A DNA stretch of 64,000 nt. Origin: Ichthyophis bannanicus. Its lineage: Eukaryota; Chordata; Amphibia; Gymnophiona; Ichthyophiidae. Below the pieces are notes generated by a model that saw nothing but the letters and a program-made list of their open reading frames with translations, ran no database searches and had not been told where the DNA came from. Below, piece after piece: positions 32,029 to 40,056 of the stretch. Within the stretch, counting starts at the first letter, position 1. Every line of letters begins with the position of its first letter. The stretch spans positions 901,878,808 through 901,942,807 of the forward strand of contig CM066033.1 in assembly GCA_033557465.1 (NCBI GenBank), in the 5' to 3' direction. A program made the translations under genes and the position numbers.

Positions 32029-34115
32029 TCCACCTGCGGCATGAACAGGGGCCCTTGAAGCAACAGGTCCGATCTGGCCGGCAGCCGCCACGGCACCCCG
32101 TCCAGCAAGCGAAGCATGTCCGCGTACCAGGGACGCCGGGGCCAGTCGGGAGCCACCAACAACACCCGTCCTGCATGTGCCCCGATCTTCTGAACCACCC
32201 GGCCGATCAGGGCCCAGGGCGGGAAGACATAGAGGAGGCCCTCTTCCGGCCACCGGCGAAGGAGGGCGTCGAAGCCCTCCGACATCCATTCGCGCCTTCT
32301 GCTGAAGAATCGACCGACCTTTGCCGACTGGAAGGTCGCCATAAGATCCATGACCGGCATTCCCCAGCGCCTGACTATCTGCCGAAAGACCGCGGGATGG
32401 AGTTCCCACTCCCCGGCATCCACGTGGACTCTGCTGAGGAAGTCCGCGGTGACATTGTCCTTGCCGGCGATGTGCGCCGCTGAAAGCGCAGTCAAGCGGA
32501 TCTCGACCCACTCGAAGAGCCGGTCGGCCTCCGCCTCCATCGCTGCACTGCCGGTGCCGCCCTGGCGATTTATATACGCGACCGTCGCCGAGTTGTCGGA
32601 GAGAACCCTTACGGCATTGTCGCGCACCAAGGCCTCGAACGCCTGAAGGGCCCGAAACACTGCGCGAAGTTCCAGACGATTGATCGTCCACGAGGCCTCC
32701 AGAGGGGACCAAACCCCCTGCGCAAAGTGACCCTCGCAGTGAGCCCCCCAGCCCACCAGGCTGGCGTCCGTCAGCAAAGGCAGCCACTCCGGCTGATCCA
32801 GCGACAAGCCCCTCGCTAACGACGAGGGACAAAGCCACCACTGAAGGGACTTCCGAGCCGGTTCCGGACAAGGAAGCTGGGCACTCAGCGAATGCTTTTG
32901 ATGCGACCAACGACGAAGGAGCGCTCGTTGGAGAGGTCGCATATGAAACCGTGCCCAAGGTACCGCCTCCAGCGTCGCCGCCATTGTGCCCAGCACTCGG
33001 AGATAATCCCATGCCGAAGGAGCCGACCCCGACAGGAACTGTTGCACCAGGGCCCGCAACCCCTCGGCCCGGTGGTCCGGCAGAAACACTAGACCCTGGA
33101 GCGTATCGAAGCGGACCCCCAGATATTCGAGAACCTGAGTGGGCACTAACCGACTCTTGACCGGGTTGACCACCCAACCCAGATCCTGTAAGAAACGCAC
33201 CACCCTGTCCGTCACTCGGAGGCTTTCCGCCGCCGACTTGGCGCGAATCAGCCAATCGTCCAGGTATGGATGGACCAGGATGCCTTCCTTGCGCAACGCC
33301 GCCGCGACCACCACAACCATTATTTTGGTGAAAGTCCGAGGCGCCGTCGCCAAGCCGAACGGCAGGGCCCGAAACTGGTAGTGGCCCCAGGGCAGGGCAA
33401 ACCGCAGAAAGCGCTGGTGAGCCTCTCGAATTGGAATGTGCAAGTACGCTTCCGAGAGGTCTAGCGACGTCAAGAACTCTCCTCGGCGTACGGCCACGAT
33501 GACGGACCGCAAGGTTTCCATCCGAAAATGCGGCACCCGCAAGCACCGGTTGACCCCTTTCAGGTCTAGAATAGGTCGCAATTGTCCGCCCTTTTTTGGC
33601 ACCACAAAATAGATGGAATAGCGACCCAATCCGTAATCGGCCTTGGGAACCTCCACGACGGCTCCCAGACGAAGGAGCCTGTCCAGAGTCTCGCGAACTG
33701 CCGCCACCTTCGCGGGACCCCGACAGGGTGACAGGACAAAGGCGTCTCGCACGGGCCGGGCCAACTCCAAGGCATAACCGTGTTGGATGATTTCCAACAC
33801 CCACTGATCCGAGGTGATGAGGGTCCAGGCAGGTAGAAACTCCCGCAGCCGACCTCCAATGGGTGGCTCCACCGCCGGGACCCGCCTCGCTTCATTGGGG
33901 CTTTCGGGCCGCGGGCGCCGGGAGAGAGGAGAATCCTCGACTCGCTCCCCGGAAGCCTCGAAACCCCTGACCCCTCGAGGGGAATCTCCCCCTCTGGGAG
34001 CCAACTGGTCGCGGGGAACGGAACCTTCTGAAGTCCCGAAAGGATCCCCGACCGCTCGCCGCAGACTTAGGCTGCTTGGGCTTGTCCTCGGGCAGACGGC
34101 CCCCTTTAGACTCAC
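31983..34115 (-). CDS. DIRS copy D pol: reverse transcriptase, RNase H, Dam-like domain
   Basis: 710 codons without interruption. Residues about 1-90 overlap gag in another frame. Reverse transcriptase spans about 90-345: LDLKGVNR, TSLDLSEAYLHIP with catalytic Asp 219, LPFGLATAPRTFTK and YLDD at 284-287. RNase H spans about 445-565, with Asp 450 (TDAS), Glu 482 (LELRA), Asp 507 (LSDN) and Asp 558 (TADFLSR), so all four acidic residues are present. Residues about 585-670 resemble the phage Dam-type adenine methyltransferase domain described in DIRS elements, but the expected (D/N)PPY box reads FPPW. The frame is +1 to gag. The likely role is copying element RNA into DNA. The true translation start is uncertain. 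Confidence 0.92.
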   Translation of the reverse strand: MSLKGAVCPRTSPSSLSLRRAVGDPFGTSEGSVPRDQLAPRGGDSPRGVRGFEASGERVEDSPLSRRPRPESPNEARRVPAVEPPIGGRLREFLPAWTLITSDQWVLEIIQHGYALELARPVRDAFVLSPCRGPAKVAAVRETLDRLLRLGAVVEVPKADYGLGRYSIYFVVPKKGGQLRPILDLKGVNRCLRVPHFRMETLRSVIVAVRRGEFLTSLDLSEAYLHIPIREAHQRFLRFALPWGHYQFRALPFGLATAPRTFTKIMVVVVAAALRKEGILVHPYLDDWLIRAKSAAESLRVTDRVVRFLQDLGWVVNPVKSRLVPTQVLEYLGVRFDTLQGLVFLPDHRAEGLRALVQQFLSGSAPSAWDYLRVLGTMAATLEAVPWARFHMRPLQRALLRRWSHQKHSLSAQLPCPEPARKSLQWWLCPSSLARGLSLDQPEWLPLLTDASLVGWGAHCEGHFAQGVWSPLEASWTINRLELRAVFRALQAFEALVRDNAVRVLSDNSATVAYINRQGGTGSAAMEAEADRLFEWVEIRLTALSAAHIAGKDNVTADFLSRVHVDAGEWELHPAVFRQIVRRWGMPVMDLMATFQSAKVGRFFSRRREWMSEGFDALLRRWPEEGLLYVFPPWALIGRVVQKIGAHAGRVLLVAPDWPRRPWYADMLRLLDGVPWRLPARSDLLLQGPLFMPQVDRFSLTVWPLKGLSS

Positions 34116-35377
34116 CGAGGTCCTTTACCAACTTCTCCAAGTCTTCCCCAAACAGTAAACCCCCCTTAAAGGGAAGCTTACCGAGACGGGATTTAGAAGG
34201 GCCGTCCGCGGCCCAATTACGCAGCCACAACGAGCGACGGGCAGCCACTACGGAACCCGTGCTGTTGGCCAGCGCTCGAATCAAATCATAATGAACATCA
34301 GCCAGATAGGCCGCACCCGACTCCATACGATCCAGCTCTTTGATCTCCTCGAGATCAACATGCGGTGATTGGCGCAACCGTTGGGCCCAGCGCAAGCATG
34401 CCCTGGCCACCCAGGCCCCGCAAATAGAGGCTTGGAGCGAAAGAGAATCCGCCTCAAACACCTGCTTGAGCAGACCGTCCACTTTACGGTCTTGGGGATC
34501 TTTCAAGGCCGCACTGCCCTCCACCGGGATGGTGGTCCGTTTGGTGACAGCCGCTACCAGGGCATCTAGGCGCGGCGTCCGAAAACGATCCCTAGCCGAG
34601 TCCGCCAGAGGATATAACCTGCTCATGGCACGGACGCCCCGGAGGCCCGCCTCCGGCTTGTCCCACTCGTCCTGAATCATCCGTTCGACCACCCGGTGTA
34701 GTGGAAAACACCACCTGAGTCTGTCGTACCGCCTGAATGACCGGATCCTCCAATTCGTCCTCCACAGCTGGAGGGGGTGCCAAATGCAACATCTGCAAAG
34801 CCTCCGAAATCAAGGCAGGCAATTCCTCTCTGCGGAATACTCTGACAACCTTTGTTTGCTCTTCGTGCTCCAGGATCTCGCCTTCCTCCAGGTCCTGAGA
34901 CCCCTCTGCAGGATCCCAGTCCGGATCCGCGGATTCCAGCCAGGCACTGTCCGTCGGGTCTGCAAGTCGCGCACACTTTGGAACCGGCGGCTCCACGAAC
35001 GCCGCCCCTTCCGCTGGCAACTGCGCAGGCTGAGCCACAGGGGAAACAGAGCGCGTCCGCTTGCCCTGCTGGCGCAGACAAAAGGCCTGATGGAGAAGAA
35101 GTACAAACTCGGGACTGAACTCCGAGATGTCCGCTGACGGCGGAGCTGCGGAGACCCCGGAGGGCCCCGGCAGCGGCTCTGCATCGGACTCCTGCCCTAA
35201 GATCGGCAGGGACTCGGCCGGCGACTCCGCAGTCGCCCCTTGCGCATCCTGAGACTCAGGAGGCGCCATCTGAAGTTCCACCTCTGAGGAAAGAGCCACG
35301 CAGCCCCGGCACACTCCCGTTTCAGTGACCGGGCCCCTGCGGGACCCACAGACCAGGCATAGAGGCCGGGTAGCCAT
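33892..35377 (-). pseudogene. DIRS copy D gag-like ORF with one extra base
   Basis: It starts with ATG at 35377. The N-terminus has CLVC...CRGC (two Cys-X2-Cys pairs about 13 residues apart, a possible zinc ribbon). Next come an acidic Glu/Asp-rich middle (DLEEGEILEHEEQTK) and a conserved helical region shared with copy A (EWDKPEAGLRGVRAMSRLYP). The tail is basic and Arg/Phe/Gly-rich with RGQGFRGFRGASRGF. Compared with copy A, one extra base in a four-base A/T run (34705-34708) splits the gene into two overlapping frames of 261 and 266 codons. This could be a real lesion, a sequencing slip, or less likely a recoding site. Presumed structural RNA-binding protein. Confidence 0.8.
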
Positions 35378-36268
35378 GCGAACCCCCTAATAGCCCAAAG
35401 GCTGAAACACTTTGTAGGAGGGTTCCCTTTGATTTTTTTTTTTTTTTTTTTTTTTTTAACGTTAAAGATGTTGGTGAACTATCTGCCCAGAAGGAAGCGA
35501 AAACCCCCGCAGCCCTCTCCACCCCCCGGTAAGCCAGAGGACCGACGACAGAGGACTGAAGAAGAAATCAATAAAAATAACTAAAAGAACTAAAAACTGA
35601 AAGAACTAAACCAAATTAAATAAACCAAATTAAATAAACCCCAAAGCAGGCAGCAACCCTCCGTTGCTGAAAACGGGAGGGGATGCTCTGCCACGCGGCT
35701 GCCGCGCGGCTTTGAAAATGGCCGCCGCAGGCAACAGCCGCGCGAAGAAAAAAGGCGCCAAGCACAGCGACAAAGGAGTCCTGTCGCGAAAACGTGGCGG
35801 GACCGAAGAACGGCAGCCTGATACCGGCGAAACACTTACCGGTCAGGTCTGCTCAGCACTGCTCGGAACGCGGCGATTCCCCCGGGCTCTACAAGACAGT
35901 CAGAGGTGAAGAGACCGCCCGACAGCAGCACCGGGACACCGGCAGACTAGAAAGGCTCACCCCCGTAGTGTCCGGGGGGTGAGACTCCTGGGCCAAGCAG
36001 AGGAAGGAGGGGTACGGCAAACTGAGCCAAAGGACCCCCCCCCCCCCACCAGAAAGAACACTGCCGCAGTGCCACAGGCAGGAAGCAAGAAGGCTGTAGC
36101 CCAATGCTGTCCCACCGAGATTCTTTTTTTTTTTTTTTTTTAAAGTGGTATACACTAACTAAGCAAACCCCTTTAACTACACTCAATTAGCCATGCTCCT
36201 TATCCACAACTCCTCTAAGAGCCTCTCCTTAAGGCTCGTCAAACTCCTCCTGCTGCAAAGGAGACTGG
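35378..36268 (-). promoter_or_regulatory. GC-rich 5' leader of copy D
   Basis: No gene here. It contains a 25-base T run (35433-35457), a CpG-dense block (about 35660-35960) with CGCGGCTGCCGCGCGGC and AAAATGGCCGCC, a 13-base C run (36035-36047) and a second T run (36124-36141). The ATGGCCGCC string resembles a YY1-type site. A CpG-rich internal promoter is likely but inferred. Confidence 0.5.
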
Positions 36269-36348
36269 TTACACTGGGATGCAGATGGAAGGGCAGCAGG
36301 CTATATCCCGTGATGTCATCATTCTGACAAACCAGTCTCCTAGCTGCA
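36252..36348. repeat. Stem-loop arms in 5' terminus of copy D
   Basis: GCTGCAAAGGAGACTGGTT (36252-36270) pairs with AACCAGTCTCCTAGCTGC (36330-36347), with a perfect 12-bp core. The right arm ends 52 bases from the element end, close to the position in copy A. The 3' terminal repeat contains only one arm. Confidence 0.75.
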
Positions 36349-36400
36349 GGAAGAGATTGACAACCCAGAGGTAGAGGACTGAACTGGAGGAACGCTAAGG
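36269..36400 (-). repeat. Copy D 5' terminal repeat
   Basis: Inverse partner of 30496-30613, followed by the end-specific GGAGGAACGCTAAGG, which matches the end of copy A (GGAGTGACGATAAGG). Confidence 0.9.
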
Positions 36401-37277
36401 AATATCCAATTTCTTTGATCTTGGTTCCGTTCCAGAAGATGTAGCAATAGAAAGCCCTTTAGCTACATCAACAATGAAATCCTGAAAGGATAAATCCTCT
36501 GGAGGAGACATCCTCCTCTTTGGAGAAGAGGGCTCCTCAAGAAGATAAAGCTCAGCAGAGTCATCAGAGGAATTGAACTCATCAGAAGAATCTGAGTATT
36601 CTCTCTGTGCTTCCAATGCACGATACGCGTACCGACCGATATCGACATCGGGCGTATCGGGCATGGGATCAGTATCGGGCAAAAGCCTGAATCCGGCATG
36701 CGGAACCGATCGACGCTTGGAAGTCGATGGTCTCGGTTCCGGTGTGGATACCGGAACCGGAGTCGGTACTGATGGAATCGGTACCGAGGGCGTCGCAGCC
36801 TTAATGAAAGCCAGAACGGCCTGCAGCCGGTACCCCAGAGCAGTCTAACAGGTGATCGGTCGAGGCCGTGCCATCGATGTCAACCTGTAACCCCATAGAT
36901 GGTGCTTTGGAGACCGGAGCCTCCCGCCGGGGTTTTTTGGCTTGGGCAGAATCCTCGAACTCAAGATTGAGAGCCTCTCGATCTTTTGAAAGAGATTTGC
37001 TTTTAGAGGATTTGCCCACAGAAAGTTTGGTTACCTGAGATCCATCCGGAGAGTTAGACCTGGATGACTGTGATGCTGGATTATCTGAAGCAAACAGCAC
37101 ATGGAACTTGTTGGCCCGGTTCTGCATACCACGTTTAGACATCTGGGAGCAGAATGGGCAGTCCGGTATGGAGTGGTCAGGTCCCAAACATTTAAGACAC
37201 CATTCATGGGTGTCTGTGAGAGAAATAACAGCACTGCACTTGGTACACTTTTTAAAACCAGGAGCTGGCCTCTCCAT
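36401..37277 (-). pseudogene. DIRS copy C gag, N-terminal part (right of copy D)
   Basis: ATG at 37277 is followed by CTKC and CLKCLGPDHSIPDC (CX2CX4HX4C). Ser/Lys-rich and GGTACC-containing segments follow, then the block LSFQDFIVDVAKGLSIA. A frame break lies near 36690-36800. The gene continues across copy D at 30448. Confidence 0.85.
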
Positions 37278-37659
37278 GAGGAGAATTTGTGTAGGCCTGA
37301 AGGCCTAGCAAAAGTTACCACGTTGTGCTGAAAATAAAAAAAGTTTTTTTTTGTTTTTTTTTAAGAAATAAAGAAAGAGACCGGCGGTACCGGTTTTGGT
37401 ATGGGGAAGGCAGGTACGCGGTCAAAAGAAACAAATTAAAATAACAATTTCTTCAGCGGTGACAGGAACACGACCTGCTGGCTCCGCGGAAAAAGAGAAA
37501 CTGAAGAGAGCTGGTCAGGAAGGCGGGAAGGCAGCGCGCATGCGCTGTGGGAAGCCCCAAAGGCTTTTCATCTGAAAAGCTGGGGAGCTTTCCCGCGCAG
37601 GCTCCGTCGGTTCCGACGTACCCATATGTGAGGACTCATTCCTGCTTGTTCCTGGAGAT
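37278..37659 (-). promoter_or_regulatory. 5' leader and terminal repeat of copy C
   Basis: T-rich run, TGGCTCCGCGG block and terminal repeat with GTCGGTTCCGAC, ending CTTGTTCCTGGAGAT. No gene seen. Confidence 0.6.
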
Positions 37660-38400
37660 CAGCATGTACCCTCAAGAGAATTTTATTCTGCTCTCAATTG
37701 GTAGCCAGTGCAACTGCTTTAATATTGGGTTAACGTGCTCTGATAGAGGTTTGTGATATTACAAACCTCTATCAAAGAGCACGTTAACCCAATATTAAAG
37801 CAGTTGCACTGGCTACCAATTGAGAGAAGAATAAAATTCAAAGCACTCCACACTATATTCAAATCCCTCCAAACAGAACCTGCCATCTGCCTGAAAGAGT
37901 TTATTCAAATCACTCTGGAAAACAGACCACATAGAAGTAACAATAGATATTCTCTTGAGGGTACATGCTGACTTCAGAAATTGCAACACAACTACATCCA
38001 AGAGAGCCTTCTCCCTTTACGCCCCACTATTATGGAACTCACTTTCTTCAGTCATAAGAAACACTAAGGATCCTAAAGCCTTCCGCAAACTGCTAAAAAC
38101 ATTCCTGTTCAAGGAGCACTTTGGTGAACCAATCACTTAGTGACAATTCTACATGTAAAACTACAGTCCTCACTGTATTTTGAGCTAGTTGAAGGCGGCA
38201 GATGCTTTGCTTTGGGAGGCCCATTAAAATGGCATCACAGAAATCGAAGTGTGGGAAGATTATAGCCTGGACTGCTGTTCTGAAATCATTTGTGGAAAAC
38301 AGAGGTCTTAGATGTTGAAGAAGTTTTAGCTTGGCATAGACAGCTTTTGTTAGGTTGCTCACATACTTGGTGAAGTTATACAAATCTGCCTTTGGTCACC
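37660..38400. mobile_element. Rearranged L2-like LINE 3' pieces in both orientations
   Basis: 37660-37753 is minus-strand LINE sequence. 37755-38145 is a plus-strand copy of the same region encoding LKQLHWLPIERRIKFKAL, FRNCNTTTSKRAFSLYAPLLWNSL and FRKLLKTFLFKEHF. 38160-38383 on the minus strand encodes LKLLQHLRPLFSTNDFRTAVQA. The first two form a hairpin: about 77-bp arms meet around 37750-37756, and the plus arm carries about 120 extra bases. The LHWLPI motif is typical of the L2/CR1 group. Confidence 0.75.
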
Positions 38401-38780
38401 CAAGGTTTTACATTTTTCCTGATGGCCCAATGCAACAACTAGCAATAAAAATACAACTGAGCAGATAGAATGTGAAAGCCTTCTTGAAATGTTTAAAATG
38501 GCACCAATTTACTCTCATGTGTCTAACCCTTTAAGGCCACACTTTTCCTGCTTACAAAATACTTCGGACCACAGCTCTGGTGAAAACAGGCTGTTTATCA
38601 GCAATTGGAATAATCACGCCAAACCCTTTATCCCAGCATCATATGATATAGCCGACAAAAGGGCTAGCACCACCGCTCACCCTAATTTCCTTCCTCTCTT
38701 TTATGTAGTCAGATCTTATTTGTCCATCTAGCTTCACTAATTCACATTCAATCTGAACACAGATTTGTGTCACCAAGTAT
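38401..38780. other. Unassigned stretch
   Basis: No reading frame or repeat family recognised. Confidence 0.35.
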
Positions 38781-38787
38781 GTATATG

Positions 38788-39115
38788 TATACTTTAGAGG
38801 AAAGGTGGGACAGAGGTGATATGATTGAGACATTTAAATACCTTTGTGGCATAAAAACACAGGAGGAGAGGGTGAAAGGGGATAGACTCAGAAGTAATAT
38901 GCAAAAATATTTCTTTATGGAAAGAGTGGGATAGTCTCCCAGTGGAGGTGGTAGAGGTGAGGACAGTATGTGAATTCAAAAAAGCATGGGACAAACAGAG
39001 GATCTCTAAAGGAAAAAAGGAGACTGTTGTAGTGGTTGATATGGAAGGGCAGACTAAATAGAAACATGATGGCAGAAAAATACCACATGGCCTATGTTTC
39101 TATGTAAGTTCATCC
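38788..39115 (+). mobile_element. CR1-like LINE 3' fragment (same family as 54968-56155)
   Basis: It encodes pieces RGDMIETFKYL and MQKYFFMERVG and ends ACCACATGGCCTATGTTTCTATG, matching in inverse orientation the 3' end of the CR1 nested at 54968-56155. Confidence 0.8.
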
Positions 39116-39284
39116 ATTCCATACCTATACAGGATCGGACTGATATAAAACTCTGTATTAGGTACCACCACTGATGCTTCCAAGCAAGCAATGTACACTT
39201 CACAGCACAAGGGGTTTTTTTTTGTTTGTTTTTTTTTTACTTATATAAGGGACAATTAAAAAAAGAAAAAAAACAAAACCTTTC

Positions 39285-39525
39285 TTCTAACAGGCCTCAA
39301 GCACCTTGCTTGGGACCTCCACTGGAAGTAGATGAAACAAATATAATAGTTCAGGCAGAACATTTATTTTAATGGTCACAATTCTACCAATCAAGAGTAT
39401 TAGCCCTGAACAAACCTCCAAGTCCCTAAAAATCTCCCTTAGGAAGGCTGGATAATTAGCGTTATGGCGGTCCCCCGAGTTTGCTGAAATGGACCCCCAA
39501 ATATTTTACTGATCAGACAGCCCAT
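39285..39525 (-). mobile_element. L1-like LINE fragment
   Basis: The minus strand reads KYLGVHFSK, NYPAFLREIFRDLEV and LIGRIVTIKINVLPELLYLF in shifting frames, corresponding to the region after the reverse transcriptase of L1-type ORF2. Confidence 0.75.
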
Positions 39526-39589
39526 TTAAAAGGGAAATGATGCTGCTCGGTCAAATCCAAGTTCAGATTGATATCCAATCTCTTTATCT

Positions 39590-39765
39590 TTGATAAACCA
39601 TTATTAAAGTGGACTGCAGAAATCTACTGCTTACCCCTGGGATAAGCAGCATGCAATTTGTCTACCTTTTGGCACGCTGACAGGTACTTGTGACATGAAC
39701 TGGCCACGGTTGGCAACAGGATACTGGTCTGACCCCGTATGGCATTTCTTATGCTTTTATGATTA
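39590..39765 (+). mobile_element. CR1 3' UTR fragment
   Basis: CTGGGATAAGCAGCATGCAA, GGCAACAGGATACTGG and TCTGACC..GTATGGCATTTCTTATG match the 3' UTR of the CR1 copies at 24000-24120 and 63570-63700. Confidence 0.85.
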
Positions 39766-39796
39766 ATTTTGTTAACTCTACACTTCCATAGAGTAC

Positions 39797-39918
39797 TTAC
39801 TCACCTATAAGAGGTGTTCTCCAGGGACAGCAGGAATCAGTCCTCACATATGGGAGATGTCGGAGCAGACGGAACCCATGCAGAAGCATCTCCCCAGCTT
39901 TCAAAGAAAGCCTTTGGG
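39797..39918 (-). mobile_element. DIRS gamma 3' terminal fragment
   Basis: TACTTACTCACCTATAAGAG followed by GGGACAGCAGGAATCAGTCC resembles the left terminus of copy I (18709-18830). It ends abruptly at L1-like sequence. Confidence 0.75.
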
Positions 39919-40056
39919 CAATGGGGGATGGGGTAATGATTTGTGGAGGGGATTTCAATATGCCTTGGCGGGGGGGGGGGAGACACGACAGGAAAGAGGG
40001 AAGGAAGAAGGGCGGATAGAGAGAGGTACCATCGGTTTGCAAGGGAGAATGATCTA
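39919..40056 (+). mobile_element. L1-like LINE copy 2, endonuclease segment 1
   Basis: It encodes ICGGDFNMP-like residues, the Asp-Phe-Asn motif of the endonuclease (an 11-base G run follows at 39970-39980). The element is interrupted here by an L2-like LINE and resumes at 42106. Confidence 0.7.

Larger units (their letters stand above)
30449..36400 (-). mobile_element. DIRS-like YR retrotransposon, alpha family, copy D (nearly intact)
   Basis: A complete 5952-bp element nested in the gag of copy C. It has inverted terminal repeats (30496-30613 against 36269-36386), an ICR at 30834-30931 and all three genes. Pol (710 codons) and recombinase (at least 359 codons) are uninterrupted, and gag has one extra base. 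It is very GC- and CpG-rich, unlike the decayed copy A. The flanks rejoin as CCTAA|AATATC, which matches the uninterrupted gag of copy E. Confidence 0.95.
26184..37659 (-). mobile_element. DIRS-like YR retrotransposon, beta family, copy C (split by copy D)
   Basis: The left terminus AGCACAATTACTTACC and right terminus CTTGTTCCTGGAGAT are both present, with an ICR near the left. Without the 5952-bp insertion of copy D, the element is about 5.5 kb, the same as copy E. It is inserted in an L2-like LINE without target duplication. All three genes are present but carry stops. Confidence 0.92.

Noticed and set aside
30949..33804. A 951-codon protein as one gene
   Set aside because: Only the last 359 codons resemble a tyrosine recombinase; the rest is the out-of-frame reading of reverse transcriptase/RNase H.
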